DNA from: Bacillus sp. RO1
GTDB taxonomy: Bacteria; Bacillota; Bacilli; Bacillales; Bacillaceae_I
DNA: 64,000 nt
Reading direction: 5' to 3'
Assembly: GCF_012524115.1 (NCBI RefSeq)
Contig: NZ_JAAZWB010000081.1
Location: 62,001 to 126,000 of the forward strand
Below the pieces are notes generated by a model. It searched no databases and was not told where the DNA came from. It saw nothing but the letters and a program-made list of their open reading frames with translations. A program made the position numbers and the translations under genes. Positions within the stretch are counted from its first letter, which is position 1. Each line of letters begins with the position of its first letter. Shown piece by piece: positions 48,676-59,500 of the stretch.

Positions 48676-49773
48676 ATGAAAAGGGTAAAAACTCAACAAC
48701 TCCACCTAATCCAACTACTTCGTGCAGTCGCCATCCTTTTCGTCATGCTAGGCCATCTCAACGGACTTCTCTTCAAAAGATATGCCCAGGACTGGTTCGG
48801 CATGGGCGAGTGGGGGAGGACAGGCGGGGTGGATATGTTCTTTGTCATTAGTGGGTTCATGATTGCTTATCTATACAAACACAAAATAGGGGAGTCCGGA
48901 CACGCGGGCACCTTTCTTCTAAAACGCATCACACGGATCATCCCGTATTATTGGCTCACAACCTTTGGAGTACTATCAATACTGCTCATATTTCCATATT
49001 TCGGCGAACAATTCAGTCTGTCATATGTCATACAATCCTTATTTCTCCTATCAGATGATCCCATTCTGACAGTCGCATGGTCATTGAAACACATTTTTTT
49101 CTTCTATTTAATGTTCACCTTGCTATTGTTCAAACCAGCTATAGGAAGGCTAACCATCGCAACCTACCTTACAACCATCATCACGTGCTACTTCATCGAC
49201 TTTTACCCTGAAAATATATTGGTAGCTACTATGCTAAATGTCAGCAACCTGACCATTTGGCTCGGTGCTATCGTGGCTTTTTCCCTAACATCATCACGCG
49301 TCAACATAAACCACCTAATAGGAGGGGCCCTAACCATCATTGGAATTGCCGCATTCCTGTTAATCTGGACAAACAACACCTATCAATTCCTAAATATTGA
49401 AGAGGGTACGATTCGACCACTTCTATACGGCATCAGCTCATGCTTTCTTGTGGCTGGTTTAGGGTCCATTGATCTCAATCAAAAAACAAAAGTTAACAAG
49501 TTGCTCGACTATATTGGAAAAGCATCATTCTCTATTTTCCTGACCCATAGTTTATTTCTCATGCTATTCATCATCCTCTTCATCGAAAATGCAAAAATAC
49601 AAGAGGTCATCGGTTGGGACCTGACCATGGTAGCAATCCTTCTGCTAGCAACGACAGGAGGGCTGCTAGCTTACCAATTTGTTGAGAAACCATTGAACAA
49701 ACGTCTGAACACCCTACTGAACCACAACAAAATGCACCATCATTCAACAGTACGAGCAAAAAAAATCTCATGA
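48676..49773 (+). CDS. Acyltransferase 3 family membrane protein
   Basis: A 365-residue integral membrane O-acyltransferase with about ten helices. LIQLLRAVAILFVMLGHLN contains the conserved Arg and His of the family, and GGVDMFFVISGFMIAYLYKH is the second conserved block. Such enzymes acylate surface sugars, wall polymers or lipids; the acceptor here is unknown since no polysaccharide genes are adjacent. RBS AAAGGAGCGG. Monocistronic. Confidence 0.88.
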   Translation: MKRVKTQQLHLIQLLRAVAILFVMLGHLNGLLFKRYAQDWFGMGEWGRTGGVDMFFVISGFMIAYLYKHKIGESGHAGTFLLKRITRIIPYYWLTTFGVLSILLIFPYFGEQFSLSYVIQSLFLLSDDPILTVAWSLKHIFFFYLMFTLLLFKPAIGRLTIATYLTTIITCYFIDFYPENILVATMLNVSNLTIWLGAIVAFSLTSSRVNINHLIGGALTIIGIAAFLLIWTNNTYQFLNIEEGTIRPLLYGISSCFLVAGLGSIDLNQKTKVNKLLDYIGKASFSIFLTHSLFLMLFIILFIENAKIQEVIGWDLTMVAILLLATTGGLLAYQFVEKPLNKRLNTLLNHNKMHHHSTVRAKKIS

Positions 49774-49783
49774 AAAGATAAAA

Positions 49784-49809
49784 GGGGACGGTCCAAAAGA
49801 ACCGTCCCC
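49784..49809 (-). terminator. Terminator of the BsuPI-like gene
   Basis: GGGGACGGT and ACCGTCCCC arms around an 8-base loop; on the reverse strand TTTTATC follows. It separates two convergent genes. Confidence 0.75.
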
Positions 49810-49833
49810 ATCTTCAAGACAGGTCCCATACAC

Positions 49834-50172
49834 CTATATATCAAATTCCAACCGATCCCTAACCCCAGGCCAATCTGAATCAGCCAATACCACAATCACC
49901 TTATGATGACCAGGCTGCAGATTTTTCAACGGGATATCAAAGCTCAATTCCTGCCCCGGATCAACCATAATTTCCTCATAGATCATCGTGAACATTTTTC
50001 CCTCTGAAAATTGTTCGATCCGCACGCCATCCCTATACAAGATATAGTCATACCGCTGCCCGCTACGGAACGTTACCTTTTCCGGAACATCGCCAGTATT
50101 TTCTACAACAAAATGCAACATCACAGAATCCGGACCACTTTCAGAATACGTCAACTTGGCTTCCAAACCCAT
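49834..50172 (-). CDS. BsuPI-type intracellular proteinase inhibitor domain protein
   Basis: About 112 residues, all-beta, with LHFVVENTGDVPEKVTFRSGQRYDYILYRDG, typical of the BsuPI (ipi) intracellular subtilisin-inhibitor domain. No signal peptide, so it should act inside the cell. ATG at 50172 is chosen because GGGAG lies nine bases upstream; the ORF also opens at an ATG at 50193. A Spo0A-box-like site lies upstream. Confidence 0.8.
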   Translation of the reverse strand: MGLEAKLTYSESGPDSVMLHFVVENTGDVPEKVTFRSGQRYDYILYRDGVRIEQFSEGKMFTMIYEEIMVDPGQELSFDIPLKNLQPGHHKVIVVLADSDWPGVRDRLEFDI

Positions 50173-50211
50173 GCCACAACACTCCCATCGCAATCTAATC
50201 CTTTACTAGAC

Positions 50212-50222
50212 TATTCGACAAA
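50212..50222 (-). promoter_or_regulatory. Possible Spo0A box upstream of the BsuPI-like gene
   Basis: Reverse-strand TTTGTCGAATA matches TTTGTCGAAAA at 10 of 11 positions and lies 40 bases upstream of the start codon, a position suited to control by Spo0A~P. Confidence 0.45.
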
Positions 50223-50333
50223 ACTACGACTATACCTCTAATGATTGGAGAATAGGAAAAAGGGTGCTGTATTCTTAAATGTAGAATATCATCACAATAT
50301 TATCTTGAATTTTTTGCAAGCTGTATTTTTGGA

Positions 50334-51185
50334 CTACATCAGCTTTAACTCCCGTAAGTGGAAGCGTAATAACGTTTTTTCTTCTGGTAGGAACTCGAAA
50401 TACAGCTCATATTTATCGTCAATCGTGTAGTAATAAAAATATAAACCTTCCATTTCGTTTAGTCCTTCTTGTTCCGGTTCACCCATTAGCTTCTCAACAT
50501 CATCTGGTGTCAGTTGTTCAGGTGCAATCACTGTTAGCAATCCGACGGTATTTTCGCCTGCAGCTGTGCCGTAGCCCGTTTGGGAATATGTATAATAAAG
50601 GGCTTCATTTCGCTGGATATAAGCATCTGGTTCACCCAGTTCATTGACGATTGTCATAATCGGTGTTCCGATACTATAGCCATCTGGAGTAAACTTTCCT
50701 TCTTTTATACTTTCTAAGAAATGTTCATCTATCACAAAGGTTTCAGCAGGGGTAAAGGAATGGTTAAAGTCGACCGAAAGCTCCGGATCCGCACACTCCT
50801 CCGCCTCTTTCACTTCTATACCTTCTGCACCCATTTGAAAAGTGAGCACACAGCCATTATCTTTTTTTTGAAAAACTGCAACGTTTCCATCCTTTTTCGC
50901 GTATCCGCCTAAACTCTTTACTGAAACGAAAAATTCGGAAGAATCCTCAGATTTTGGAGTAGGATCATTATTAGAAACTTTTATATTAAAAGAAAAGCCT
51001 TCCTCCGTTTCATCATATGTAGTTAATTGCCCAACAATGGCTGGTTCGGAAGCAGTAAACCAATCACCATGCCAATTATCGGTCAAAGGAACATCCTCCT
51101 CTAAGATAGTTTCCTTTCCCGCTACTGGAACCACCTCACTAGAACCACCCTGACAACCCGCGAGAAACAAAAATGAACAACACAA
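50334..51185 (-). CDS. Lipoprotein of unknown function; true start likely upstream (ATA)
   Basis: At least 283 residues. The first canonical start is TTG at 51185, but that gives a signal of only ten residues before the lipobox Cys (FLFLAGC) with no positive charge. The frame continues upstream as NRLFIPLCC, and AGGGGGG lies seven bases before an in-frame ATA at 51206, which would give a normal lipoprotein signal MNRLFIPLCCSFLFLAGC. The mature part (TDNWHGDWFTASEPAIVGQL early, YYTIDDKYELYFEFLPEE late) is beta-rich; no family recognised. Probably anchored on the outer face of the membrane. Confidence 0.8.
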   Translation of the reverse strand: MCCSFLFLAGCQGGSSEVVPVAGKETILEEDVPLTDNWHGDWFTASEPAIVGQLTTYDETEEGFSFNIKVSNNDPTPKSEDSSEFFVSVKSLGGYAKKDGNVAVFQKKDNGCVLTFQMGAEGIEVKEAEECADPELSVDFNHSFTPAETFVIDEHFLESIKEGKFTPDGYSIGTPIMTIVNELGEPDAYIQRNEALYYTYSQTGYGTAAGENTVGLLTVIAPEQLTPDDVEKLMGEPEQEGLNEMEGLYFYYYTIDDKYELYFEFLPEEKTLLRFHLRELKLM

Positions 51186-51206
51186 CGGTATGAATAATCT
51201 ATTTAT

Positions 51207-51532
51207 GACAAGGCCCCCCTAAATATTGGTTTTTCGAACCAATTATAGCACTTGGATACTTAAAACGGCTCCATTTTCAAAAAAATCAAACAAAAGCCTT
51301 GTCCCTCTTGACATTGTTGGCATAAACAACCAATCAAGCTAATAAACTGATACAAACCAAACATACAAAGAGAGTGTTTGAGGTGAGGGATCGTAGATTG
51401 TCTCGAAGAATTACACCAGCCATCCTACTTTTGTTTCCTATACAACTATAAATATATGCACTTCGTTACATCGGTATAAGCGGGTCTCATTTCACACTTC
51501 TCAACATCCACAATTTAGGGAGGGCGAGTGGT
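51207..51532. other. Region upstream of spoIIID
   Basis: 326 bases without a supported gene. CATACAAA at 51362-51369 with AATAAACT about 13 bases before it is a weak sigma-E-like promoter for spoIIID but would leave a leader of about 160 bases. Nothing else convincing was seen. Confidence 0.4.
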
Positions 51533-51796
51533 GTGCACGATTACATCAAAGAGAGAACTATCAAGATTGGAAAGTATATCGTGGAGACAAAGAAAACAGT
51601 TCGCGTGATAGCGAAAGAGTTTGGCGTTTCCAAAAGTACTGTCCACAAGGACTTGACCGAAAGGCTGCCGGAGATCAACCCAGACTTAGCAAACGAAGTC
51701 AAAACAATCCTTGATTACCATAAATCCATCAGGCATTTACGGGGCGGCGAAGCAACCAAGATGAAATACAAGAAAGAGGAAGAAGCCGTAAAATAA
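51533..51796 (+). CDS. spoIIID: Sporulation transcriptional regulator SpoIIID
   Basis: An 87-residue DNA-binding protein controlling mother-cell genes together with sigma-E. MHDYIKERTIKIGKYIVETKKTVRVIAKEFGVSKSTVHKDLTERLPEI contains the helix-turn-helix (AKEFGVSKSTVHKDL); the basic tail KMKYKKEEEAVK is typical. GTG at 51533 after AGGGAGGG. Own terminator. Upstream of mbl as in B. subtilis. Confidence 0.97.
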   Translation: MHDYIKERTIKIGKYIVETKKTVRVIAKEFGVSKSTVHKDLTERLPEINPDLANEVKTILDYHKSIRHLRGGEATKMKYKKEEEAVK

Positions 51797-51801
51797 AGCA
51801 G

Positions 51802-51836
51802 AAATACCAGGGCGATGGAAACGCTCTGGTATTTTT
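51802..51836 (+). terminator. Intrinsic terminator of spoIIID
   Basis: AAATACCAGGGCG and CGCTCTGGTATTT pair with one mismatch, followed by T-rich sequence. Confidence 0.88.
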
Positions 51837-51870
51837 GGTTTTTTAGAAAAAATGATGGTGGAAAATGGTT

Positions 51871-51969
51871 TTGGCACCAACTATGGTTCTTCTGGCACGA
51901 ACTCAAGTGATTTTGGCACGAACTTGATGCGTTTTGGCACGAACTCCCCTCAAATCGGCACGAACTTTT
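51871..51969. repeat. Short-unit array C, exact 21-bp register
   Basis: Five copies of TTTGGCACGAACT (first has CCAACT, last ATCGGCAC) with GGCAC starting at 51873, 51894, 51915, 51936 and 51957, every 21 bases without exception. The intervening bases differ. It lies between the spoIIID terminator and the mbl promoter, forward strand. The rest of the gap holds the Spo0A-box-like site and the promoter. Confidence 0.8.
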
Positions 51970-52003
51970 ATCGGAAAATCAACGTCTAAATACACGTAAG
52001 CTA

Positions 52004-52014
52004 CTTTCGACAAA
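52004..52014 (-). promoter_or_regulatory. Possible Spo0A box upstream of mbl
   Basis: Reverse-strand TTTGTCGAAAG matches the 0A-box at 10 of 11 positions, about 60 bases upstream of the mbl -10. Confidence 0.45.
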
Positions 52015-52071
52015 ATACTCAAAAAAATGACACAGAACCACTGTTAAATTTCACCTTTATTTTGTAAAATG

Positions 52072-52080
52072 TGATAGAAT
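52072..52080 (+). promoter_or_regulatory. Extended -10 promoter of mbl
   Basis: TGATAGAAT (TGn plus TAGAAT); a weak -35 TTCACC lies upstream at 19-base spacing. Leader about 110 bases. Confidence 0.5.
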
Positions 52081-52201
52081 ATACAATTAGGACTAAAGAT
52101 AGTGTTCATTAGTAATTTGCAACCAAACAAACAAAGAACATTCAGATAAAAAGTCGAAAGCAACAGCAAAAAAGCATAAATGCAAGGAGGAAAAAAGAAA
52201 G

Positions 52202-53203
52202 ATGTTTGCAAGGGATATCGGAATTGACCTGGGTACGGCGAACGTACTCATCCATGTAAAAGGAAAAGGGATCGTCTTAAACGAGCCATCCGTAGTAGCA
52301 CTAGACACAAACACAGGAAAAGTATTGGCGGTAGGGGAAGAAGCACGCAAAATGGTCGGGCGTACTCCAGGAAACATCGTTGCGATGCGACCGCTAAAAG
52401 ACGGAGTCATCGCAGACTTCGAAGTAACAGAAGCAATGCTCAAGCACTTCATCAAAAAACTGAACGTAAAAGGCTTCCTATCCAAGCCACGCATCCTTAT
52501 TTGCTGCCCGACCAACATCACATCCGTTGAGCAAAAAGCAATCAGAGAAGCGGCAGAAAAGAGCGGCGGCAAAAAAGTCTATCTTGAAGAAGAGCCAAAA
52601 GTCGCAGCGATCGGAGCAGGCATGGACATCTTCCAACCGAGCGGAAACATGGTAGTGGATATCGGTGGCGGAACAACAGACGTAGCAGTCCTTTCCATGG
52701 GCGACATTGTAACCGCTTCTTCCATCAAAATGGCCGGCGACAAATTCGACGCTGAAATCCTTCAATACATCAAAAAGAAGTACAAGCTTCTTATCGGTGA
52801 ACGCACAGCAGAAAACATCAAGATCGAAATCGCAACCGTATTCCCTGGCGGCCGCAACGAATCCATCGACATCCGCGGACGCGATATGGTAAGCGGGCTG
52901 CCGCAAACGATCACCGTCAAATCCGACGAGATCGAAGAAGCACTGCGCGAATCCGTTCAAGTCATCGTGCAAGCAGCAAAAAGCGTCCTAGAACGCACAC
53001 CGCCAGAACTATCCGCAGACATCATCGACCGCGGTGTCATCCTGACAGGCGGAGGAGCACTCTTGCACGGAATGGACCAACTCCTAGCAGAAGAACTAAA
53101 AGTACCAGTCCTAGTAGCAGAACAACCAATGGACTGCGTAGCAATCGGCACAGGCATCATGCTCGACCACATCGACAGCCTCCCAAGAAAAAGCTACGCC
53201 TAA
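52202..53203 (+). CDS. mbl: Rod-shape protein Mbl (MreB-like)
   Basis: A 333-residue bacterial actin that organises lateral wall synthesis with the elongasome at the membrane. Actin-fold phosphate loops: DIGIDLGTANVLIHVKGKG and MVVDIGGGTTDVAVLS; adenosine-binding GVILTGGGALLHGMD. The N terminus FARDIGID and position after spoIIID identify Mbl rather than MreB. AAGGAGG upstream. The last 100 bases turn C/A-rich. In B. subtilis flhO follows directly; here about 9.5 kb intervenes. Confidence 0.97.
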   Translation: MFARDIGIDLGTANVLIHVKGKGIVLNEPSVVALDTNTGKVLAVGEEARKMVGRTPGNIVAMRPLKDGVIADFEVTEAMLKHFIKKLNVKGFLSKPRILICCPTNITSVEQKAIREAAEKSGGKKVYLEEEPKVAAIGAGMDIFQPSGNMVVDIGGGTTDVAVLSMGDIVTASSIKMAGDKFDAEILQYIKKKYKLLIGERTAENIKIEIATVFPGGRNESIDIRGRDMVSGLPQTITVKSDEIEEALRESVQVIVQAAKSVLERTPPELSADIIDRGVILTGGGALLHGMDQLLAEELKVPVLVAEQPMDCVAIGTGIMLDHIDSLPRKSYA

Positions 53204-53225
53204 CCAACCAAAACAAACAACCACC

Positions 53226-53258
53226 AAAGGAGCACCCATTCCAGGGCAGCTCCTTTTC
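53226..53258 (+). terminator. Intrinsic terminator of mbl
   Basis: AAAGGAGC and GCTCCTTT arms around a 15-base loop, then TCT. Lies 23 bases after the mbl stop. Confidence 0.75.
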
Positions 53259-53290
53259 TATTACCAAAAACTAAGTCCAAAGCAACAACA

Positions 53291-53374
53291 AAGGGGTCTG
53301 GGGGTCTGTCCCCCAAAAAAGACCCCAAAAAATAATAAAATCCCCCCGCGGGGGACTGACCCCGCCCTAAAGCT
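53291..53374. repeat. REP-like double copy, left border of the inserted block
   Basis: GGGGTCTGTCCCCC, an A-rich spacer with AAAAAATAATAAAATCC, then CGCGGGGGACTGACCCC and GCCCTAAAGCTCTA. The block at 62191-62270 is the same sequence with few changes in the same orientation. Confidence 0.82.
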
Positions 53375-53473
53375 CTACCGCACTTAATCTCTTCCTTCCT
53401 CTCATTAAGTCAAAACTCCCAAAAAACAAGAAAAATAACCCAAAATTATATTCTCAAATTACTAGATTAGAAG

Positions 53474-53479
53474 TATAAT
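53474..53479 (+). promoter_or_regulatory. Candidate -10 of the giant LRR gene
   Basis: TATAAT 54 bases before the start codon; the expected -35 position has only TTCTCA. Confidence 0.4.
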
Positions 53480-53532
53480 GGAAACTGCGCCAAAAAAGAA
53501 ATACATTTTATGTAAATGGAGGTTGATACTGG

Positions 53533-56500
53533 TTGAAAGCTTTTTCTAGTAAGTTCATTAACTTGATTGCTATTTTCACGTTAGTAATCTCCCTATTCAG
53601 CCCGGCTATCGCAAGAGCTGAAACGGTAACAAAAGAAGAATCAGAAAAAACAAGCCTTACCATACTAGAGGCAGTGGAAACGGAAGAGGGGACTACCCTT
53701 ACCTTCCAAGCGATCACTCCGGAAGGTCAAACTCCCACCGACTTCACTCTAGTAAAAAATGGAGTCGAACAAAACATAACACCAGAATTACTAGTAGAGG
53801 AGACACTAGAGGGCTACACGAACAGAACTTATACATACATAGATGTAACCATTGTGCCTGAAGAAACGATCCACTACGCGCTAAGCGCAATTAGTAATGA
53901 AACCCTTCTATTCAGCAACACGTCCCTTTACGAACCAAAGGCACAAGCTGTCGAAGAAGAACCTGAACAAGAAGAAGCATCAGAAGAACCAGAAGAACCA
54001 GTACAAGAAGAACCACCCGCAGAAGAACAAGAAGAACCACCAACAGAAACAGAAAAAGAAAATGACGAATCAAACGAACAAGTCAACCAAGAACAACAAG
54101 AATCAGTTGACACACAACAACAAATCGTCAATATTCCTGACGAAAACTTATCGAACCATTTAAAATTAGCCCTAGATATCACAACCGAAGATATCTATGT
54201 AAGTGACATGGAGAGGCTAACGCAGTTTACTGCTATGGGATCAAACATTACCGACCTCACTGGTCTTGAATATGCTGTAAATCTTGAAGATCTAAGTATT
54301 TACAACAATAACATCACAGACATCACTCCTTTGGAGAACTTAACAAAGCTAACGTACTTGGATATTGAGATCAACAACATCCATGACATAACACCACTTG
54401 CCAACTTGACGCAATTGGAAACATTATGGTTGAGCAATAACCCAGTAGAAGATATTTCTACACTTTCAACATTGACTAATCTACAGACGTTATATCTGCA
54501 TGGTACAAGTATTACCAACATAACTGTTCTATCTGAATTGGATCACTTATTATATGTTTCCCTTTATAATACGCCTGAATTGGACAAGTCAGAAGGCTCG
54601 GAAGCAAGTGGCATCATCTCTGAACTGCGCAATCGAGGAGTAGATGTGTCCGTTGGAGATTTTGAAGAGAATTATGTTTGGATCAATCATGAGTACAGCA
54701 CCGAAGATAGCATACGAATCTACTATGCATATGCTGGAGAGGTGTATCCGGTTGAATATGAAATTTACCTAAATGATACATTAGTCACTACTACAGAAGA
54801 TACGGCTTATCTATTCACAGACCTTCAGCCTGACACAGAGTATGCAATCAAGGTTGTTGCCTTCCATGATGATGAAGAGCTAGGAACGGCAACAGCAACT
54901 TACAGCACAAGAAGCTTACCTTCTGGTGATGTGATTGCATTTGCTGATTCCGCTTTAGAACAAGCGGTGAAAAATTCACTTGGGATTGGTGACCGAAAAG
55001 TGTACCAATCTGATATGGACTATTTATGGTTCATTGAAGCTAGTTACCTTGAACTAAAAGACTTATCAGGTTTAGAATACGCGACAAACCTAGAATACCT
55101 ATTCTTAGATGGAAATGAGATTTCAGATCTTACACCATTAAGTGAATTAGACTCACTCGTTGATTTAACAGTAAGATACAACCAAATTACGGATCTTTCA
55201 CCTTTAGAAGGACTAAACCTGGAATGGTTGGACGTACAAAACAACCCAATTTCAGACCTTTCCGTCCTGTTAACTTTAGATAACCTGTCTTATGTTAACA
55301 TCCTTAATCTTGGTGACCTGTCATATGAAGAAGGATCGCCTGAAATGGCAGTGGTACAAGAACTGCTAGATCGTGGTGTAGATGTCTATTATCAAGAAGA
55401 ACCCTACTTCGTATTGGAGCTTTATACAGATGAAGTAACCGCTGATTCTGCGCTTGTCAGCTGGTTTATAGATAGCAACGTAGAAGCAGCCTACTACCAA
55501 ATCTATCTTAACGGTGATCTTTTGGACACGTTTAGTGACCAAAGCTCATACTTGGTCGAAGGCTTGACCGAAGATAGAGGCTACGAAATTGTTTTAGAAG
55601 CCTATGACGAAAATTCCAATCACCTTGCTACAAGCGGAATCATCGTCTATCCATCTTCCGGCGAAGGGGAGGGAGAAGGAGAACCGATTCCTTTTGAAGA
55701 CGCAAATCTGGAAGAAGCGATTAGAAACAGTATTGGCATTCACAACAGACAAATTACATCCGGTGATTTAGAGAACGCTGAATATCTTAACATTTCCGGA
55801 TATGAAATCACTTCATTGGAAGGTCTGCAGTTTGCCACCAATTTAAAGGCTTTAAACGCAGACCATAATAACATTAAAGATGTTTCTCCGTTGGCGGAGT
55901 TGACGCAGTTGACAGATCTCGTCCTATGGAACAATCAAATAGCAGACATCTCAAGTCTGGAAAAATTGACGAATCTAACATTCTTGGATCTAGACACGAA
56001 CAATATCAGCGACATTACAGCATTAAAGAATATGGACAAATTGGAAATCCTGTGGTTAAAAGATAACCCAGTCACAGACATTTCCCTGTTACTTGAACTG
56101 CCTTCCTTAACCGATCTATATCTCGAAGGAATTGCTGTAGATTTCTCTGAAGGAACAGAAGGCTATGACATCATACAGACCCTTATGGAAAACGGGGTGA
56201 ATGTTTCCTATAGTTCTGGTGGTTATGAGCCTGAATTCATGGGTTACATTAACTACACATCTCCAACATCCATTGGCGTGGACTGGATGACAACTATTCC
56301 GTTTGAGCAAATTGATCGTGTGGAGCTTGCTGTAAGTGGCGGAGAACCGATTACGCTCGGACCGGAAGAAAACTATTACGAAATAACAGGCCTTGAGCCG
56401 AATACGACGTATACAATCACATTCCGATTAGTTACAACCGATGGAATGGATTATACGCATCAGTTAGAAGCAAGCACAACAGACCAAACCAATGAATTCT

Positions 56501-59500
56501 GGATGGATTTAATCAGTATGGAAACTACAGCTGACTCCGTTCAATTCAGCTGGGAAACTTCTGTTTATGCAGGCTTCAACATTTACCTTGACGATGTACT
56601 TTACGGAGATACGTGGGATAATACTTACCAAATCACCGGCCTGACAGAGGGTCAAGAATATAAAATCAGAATAGATGCCTTGGATGAAGCAGAAAACATC
56701 TTAGGTGATATCACATTCTGGGTAACGCCATACGGAAGCGGCGAAGGAGAAGGCGAAGGGGACCCAATCACCATCGAGGACCCGAACCTGGAAAACAAAA
56801 TTCGTGAAGTCCTGAACGTCTACGACAGAGACCTGACAACAGGCGATATGGAAGAAATAGAAATGCTAGATGCAGGGGACCTTGGGATTGAATCCTTAGA
56901 GGGACTTCAGCATGCAGTAAATCTTGCATACTTAGATGTGAAATTCAATGACATCACCGACCTTACACCTTTAAAAGACTTAACAACTCTAATTAATCTT
57001 GTAATTTGGGGCAATAGCAATATCACGGACATTACGTCCTTAACAAACCTGACGAATCTAACGTACTTAGATGCAGATGAGACGGCTATTTCCGATCTTA
57101 CTCCATTAAAAGACATGGACAATCTTGAAACATTATATTTTTCTAGCACAGATGTAACAGATTTATCCGTTTTGTTAGAGTTAGATTCATTAACATTTGT
57201 TTCAATGTATGCAATTCCTGCAGACCTATCTGAAGGAACACCGGCATACCAGGTCATACAAACCCTAATAGCCAACGGCGTTGCTGTCTTCTATGACCAA
57301 ATGGAAGCAGAAAAAGGAATATCAGCCATGACAGCCATGGTCACACAAGATTCCATTGCCATTGAATGGTGGACAACGAACATCCCAACGGAGGAAATTA
57401 ATCACTTCGAAATCCTCATAGACGATGAGGAACCAATTGTATTGAATGCAGATAGTACAACATATTCGTTTGAAAATCTCACTCCAAATACCGAATACTA
57501 TATCGAAGTGAAACTCATTACGACAGACGGATCAGAGTATGCAGTCTATCTATATGAGAGTACATCTTATGAACCAACCCTATGGCTGGACCTCTATGCA
57601 GAACAAGTAACAGCGAACTCTGTCCAGTTAGTCTGGGACACTTACGGTGACCTGACCGCACATCACTATGGAATTTTCGTAGATGGCCAGTTACATGGGA
57701 ACACATTTGATAACTTCTACACAGTAGACGGTCTAACAAGCGGAACTGAATACGAAATTAGAGTAGCTGCACTTGATCGAGAAGGAAACGTTATGGACCA
57801 AGCCTATCTATATGTCACACCAAACGGTGAAGACGATGGTGCTGGCGAAGGCGACCCGATTACCTTCGAAGACAACGTCCTGGAAGAACAAATTCGCTTC
57901 CAACTGGACATCTATGGACGACAAATCACAACCGGCGACATGGAAAAATTAACAACATTCTATGCTCCATCCATGGGCATCACATCTCTAGATGGACTGC
58001 AATATGCGGTTAACCTTGAAGGCCTTGATGTTGCACATAACCAAATTACAGACATCTCGCCTATCGCACAGTTAACAAACTTAACAAGCATAGTTATTTG
58101 GGATAACAACATTTCGGATATTGCTAGCTTAGAACTGTTAACAAACGTAACGTATCTTGACATGGATACAAATAATATCAGTGACATCACGCCATTAAAA
58201 GGCATGCAAAACCTTGAAGCGCTATGGCTGAAGGATAATCCGATCACGGACATATCCGTTTTACTGGACCTTCCTTCACTGATGGAACTGTATATGACTG
58301 GTATCCAAGTGGACTTCTCCCAAGGCTCTGAAGGACTAGAAATAGTCCAGGCACTTATGGACAGAGGAGTAATGGTACACTATGACGGCCAACAAGAAAC
58401 GATAGAATTCTATGGCTATGAATACCTTCTGACAGAAACAGAAATCGGGCTGGAATGGTGGACAAACCTGCCAACAGAGGAAATTGAACGATTTGAAGTG
58501 ACAGTGGATGGCGGCGAACCAACCGTTCTTTCCGCCGATACAACATCACTTTTACTAAAAGATCTGCAACCTGCAACAACGTACCAAGTAGTATTCACGA
58601 TGTTTACACAAAGCGGCACAGAGTACACGTCTACTCTGGAAGTGACGACGATGCAAACTCCTGAAAACTATAAAGACGTAACATTGGTAGCAAGAGACAG
58701 TAAATCATTAACGGGCGTTCAAGGACTTTACTATGCCATTAGCGGCGTAGATCCAGCAACGCACAACCAGTACCACTATGGCTACACCAATGCAAATGGT
58801 AAATTACGTGACTATAACGGCCCATCTGGCGTGCATAAATTGCCGGTTGGAACATATGAAGTCACACTTTACGGTCACCAGGATTATGTAGAAGATATCT
58901 TCTTAGTGACAATCACAGAAGACGGAGACTACATCACCAATCCGATCGAGCTACTCGTAGAAAAGATCGAAATGGAAACGGCAGAAGTACAAGTAAAAGT
59001 AACAGATAAAGCAGGAAACCCTGTAACAAACCTAGAATACATCTCTCTGTACAGCAGCAAAATGGTCAGTCAATTTGGCTACGATCATGGCTACTACACA
59101 GACTGGAGCCTGACAGGTGAAAACGGCGTGTATTCCTTAGGTACACTTGCTGCAAGCGATGATTACAACCTAAGCCTGCAAGCAACAGACTACAAAATGC
59201 ATGACGAGTACAACGTCACGCTCCTTGAAGGAAACAACACATTAGAAGTGGAGCTGTCCGAAGGGGCAAAAGTAACCGGAAAAATCGTCGATGCGAACAA
59301 TAACCCGTTACTAGGAGCTTACTATTATGCATACGGAAACACTTCTTATGCTTATGGCCAGACACAATCAGAAGGCGAAATGAAGCTTTCCGGCATCGCA
59401 GTGGAAGACATGACGCTTGAGATCAACATGCCTGGTTACCAAACGAAACAGCTTTCCATCAAAGCAACAGACTTTGACGGAGAAACGCTGAATCTCGGCA

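Noticed and set aside
51871-51969. Arrays A, B and C as CRISPR arrays
   Set aside because: Repeat cores are about 11-13 bases, the filler is only 8-10 bases, and there are no cas genes.
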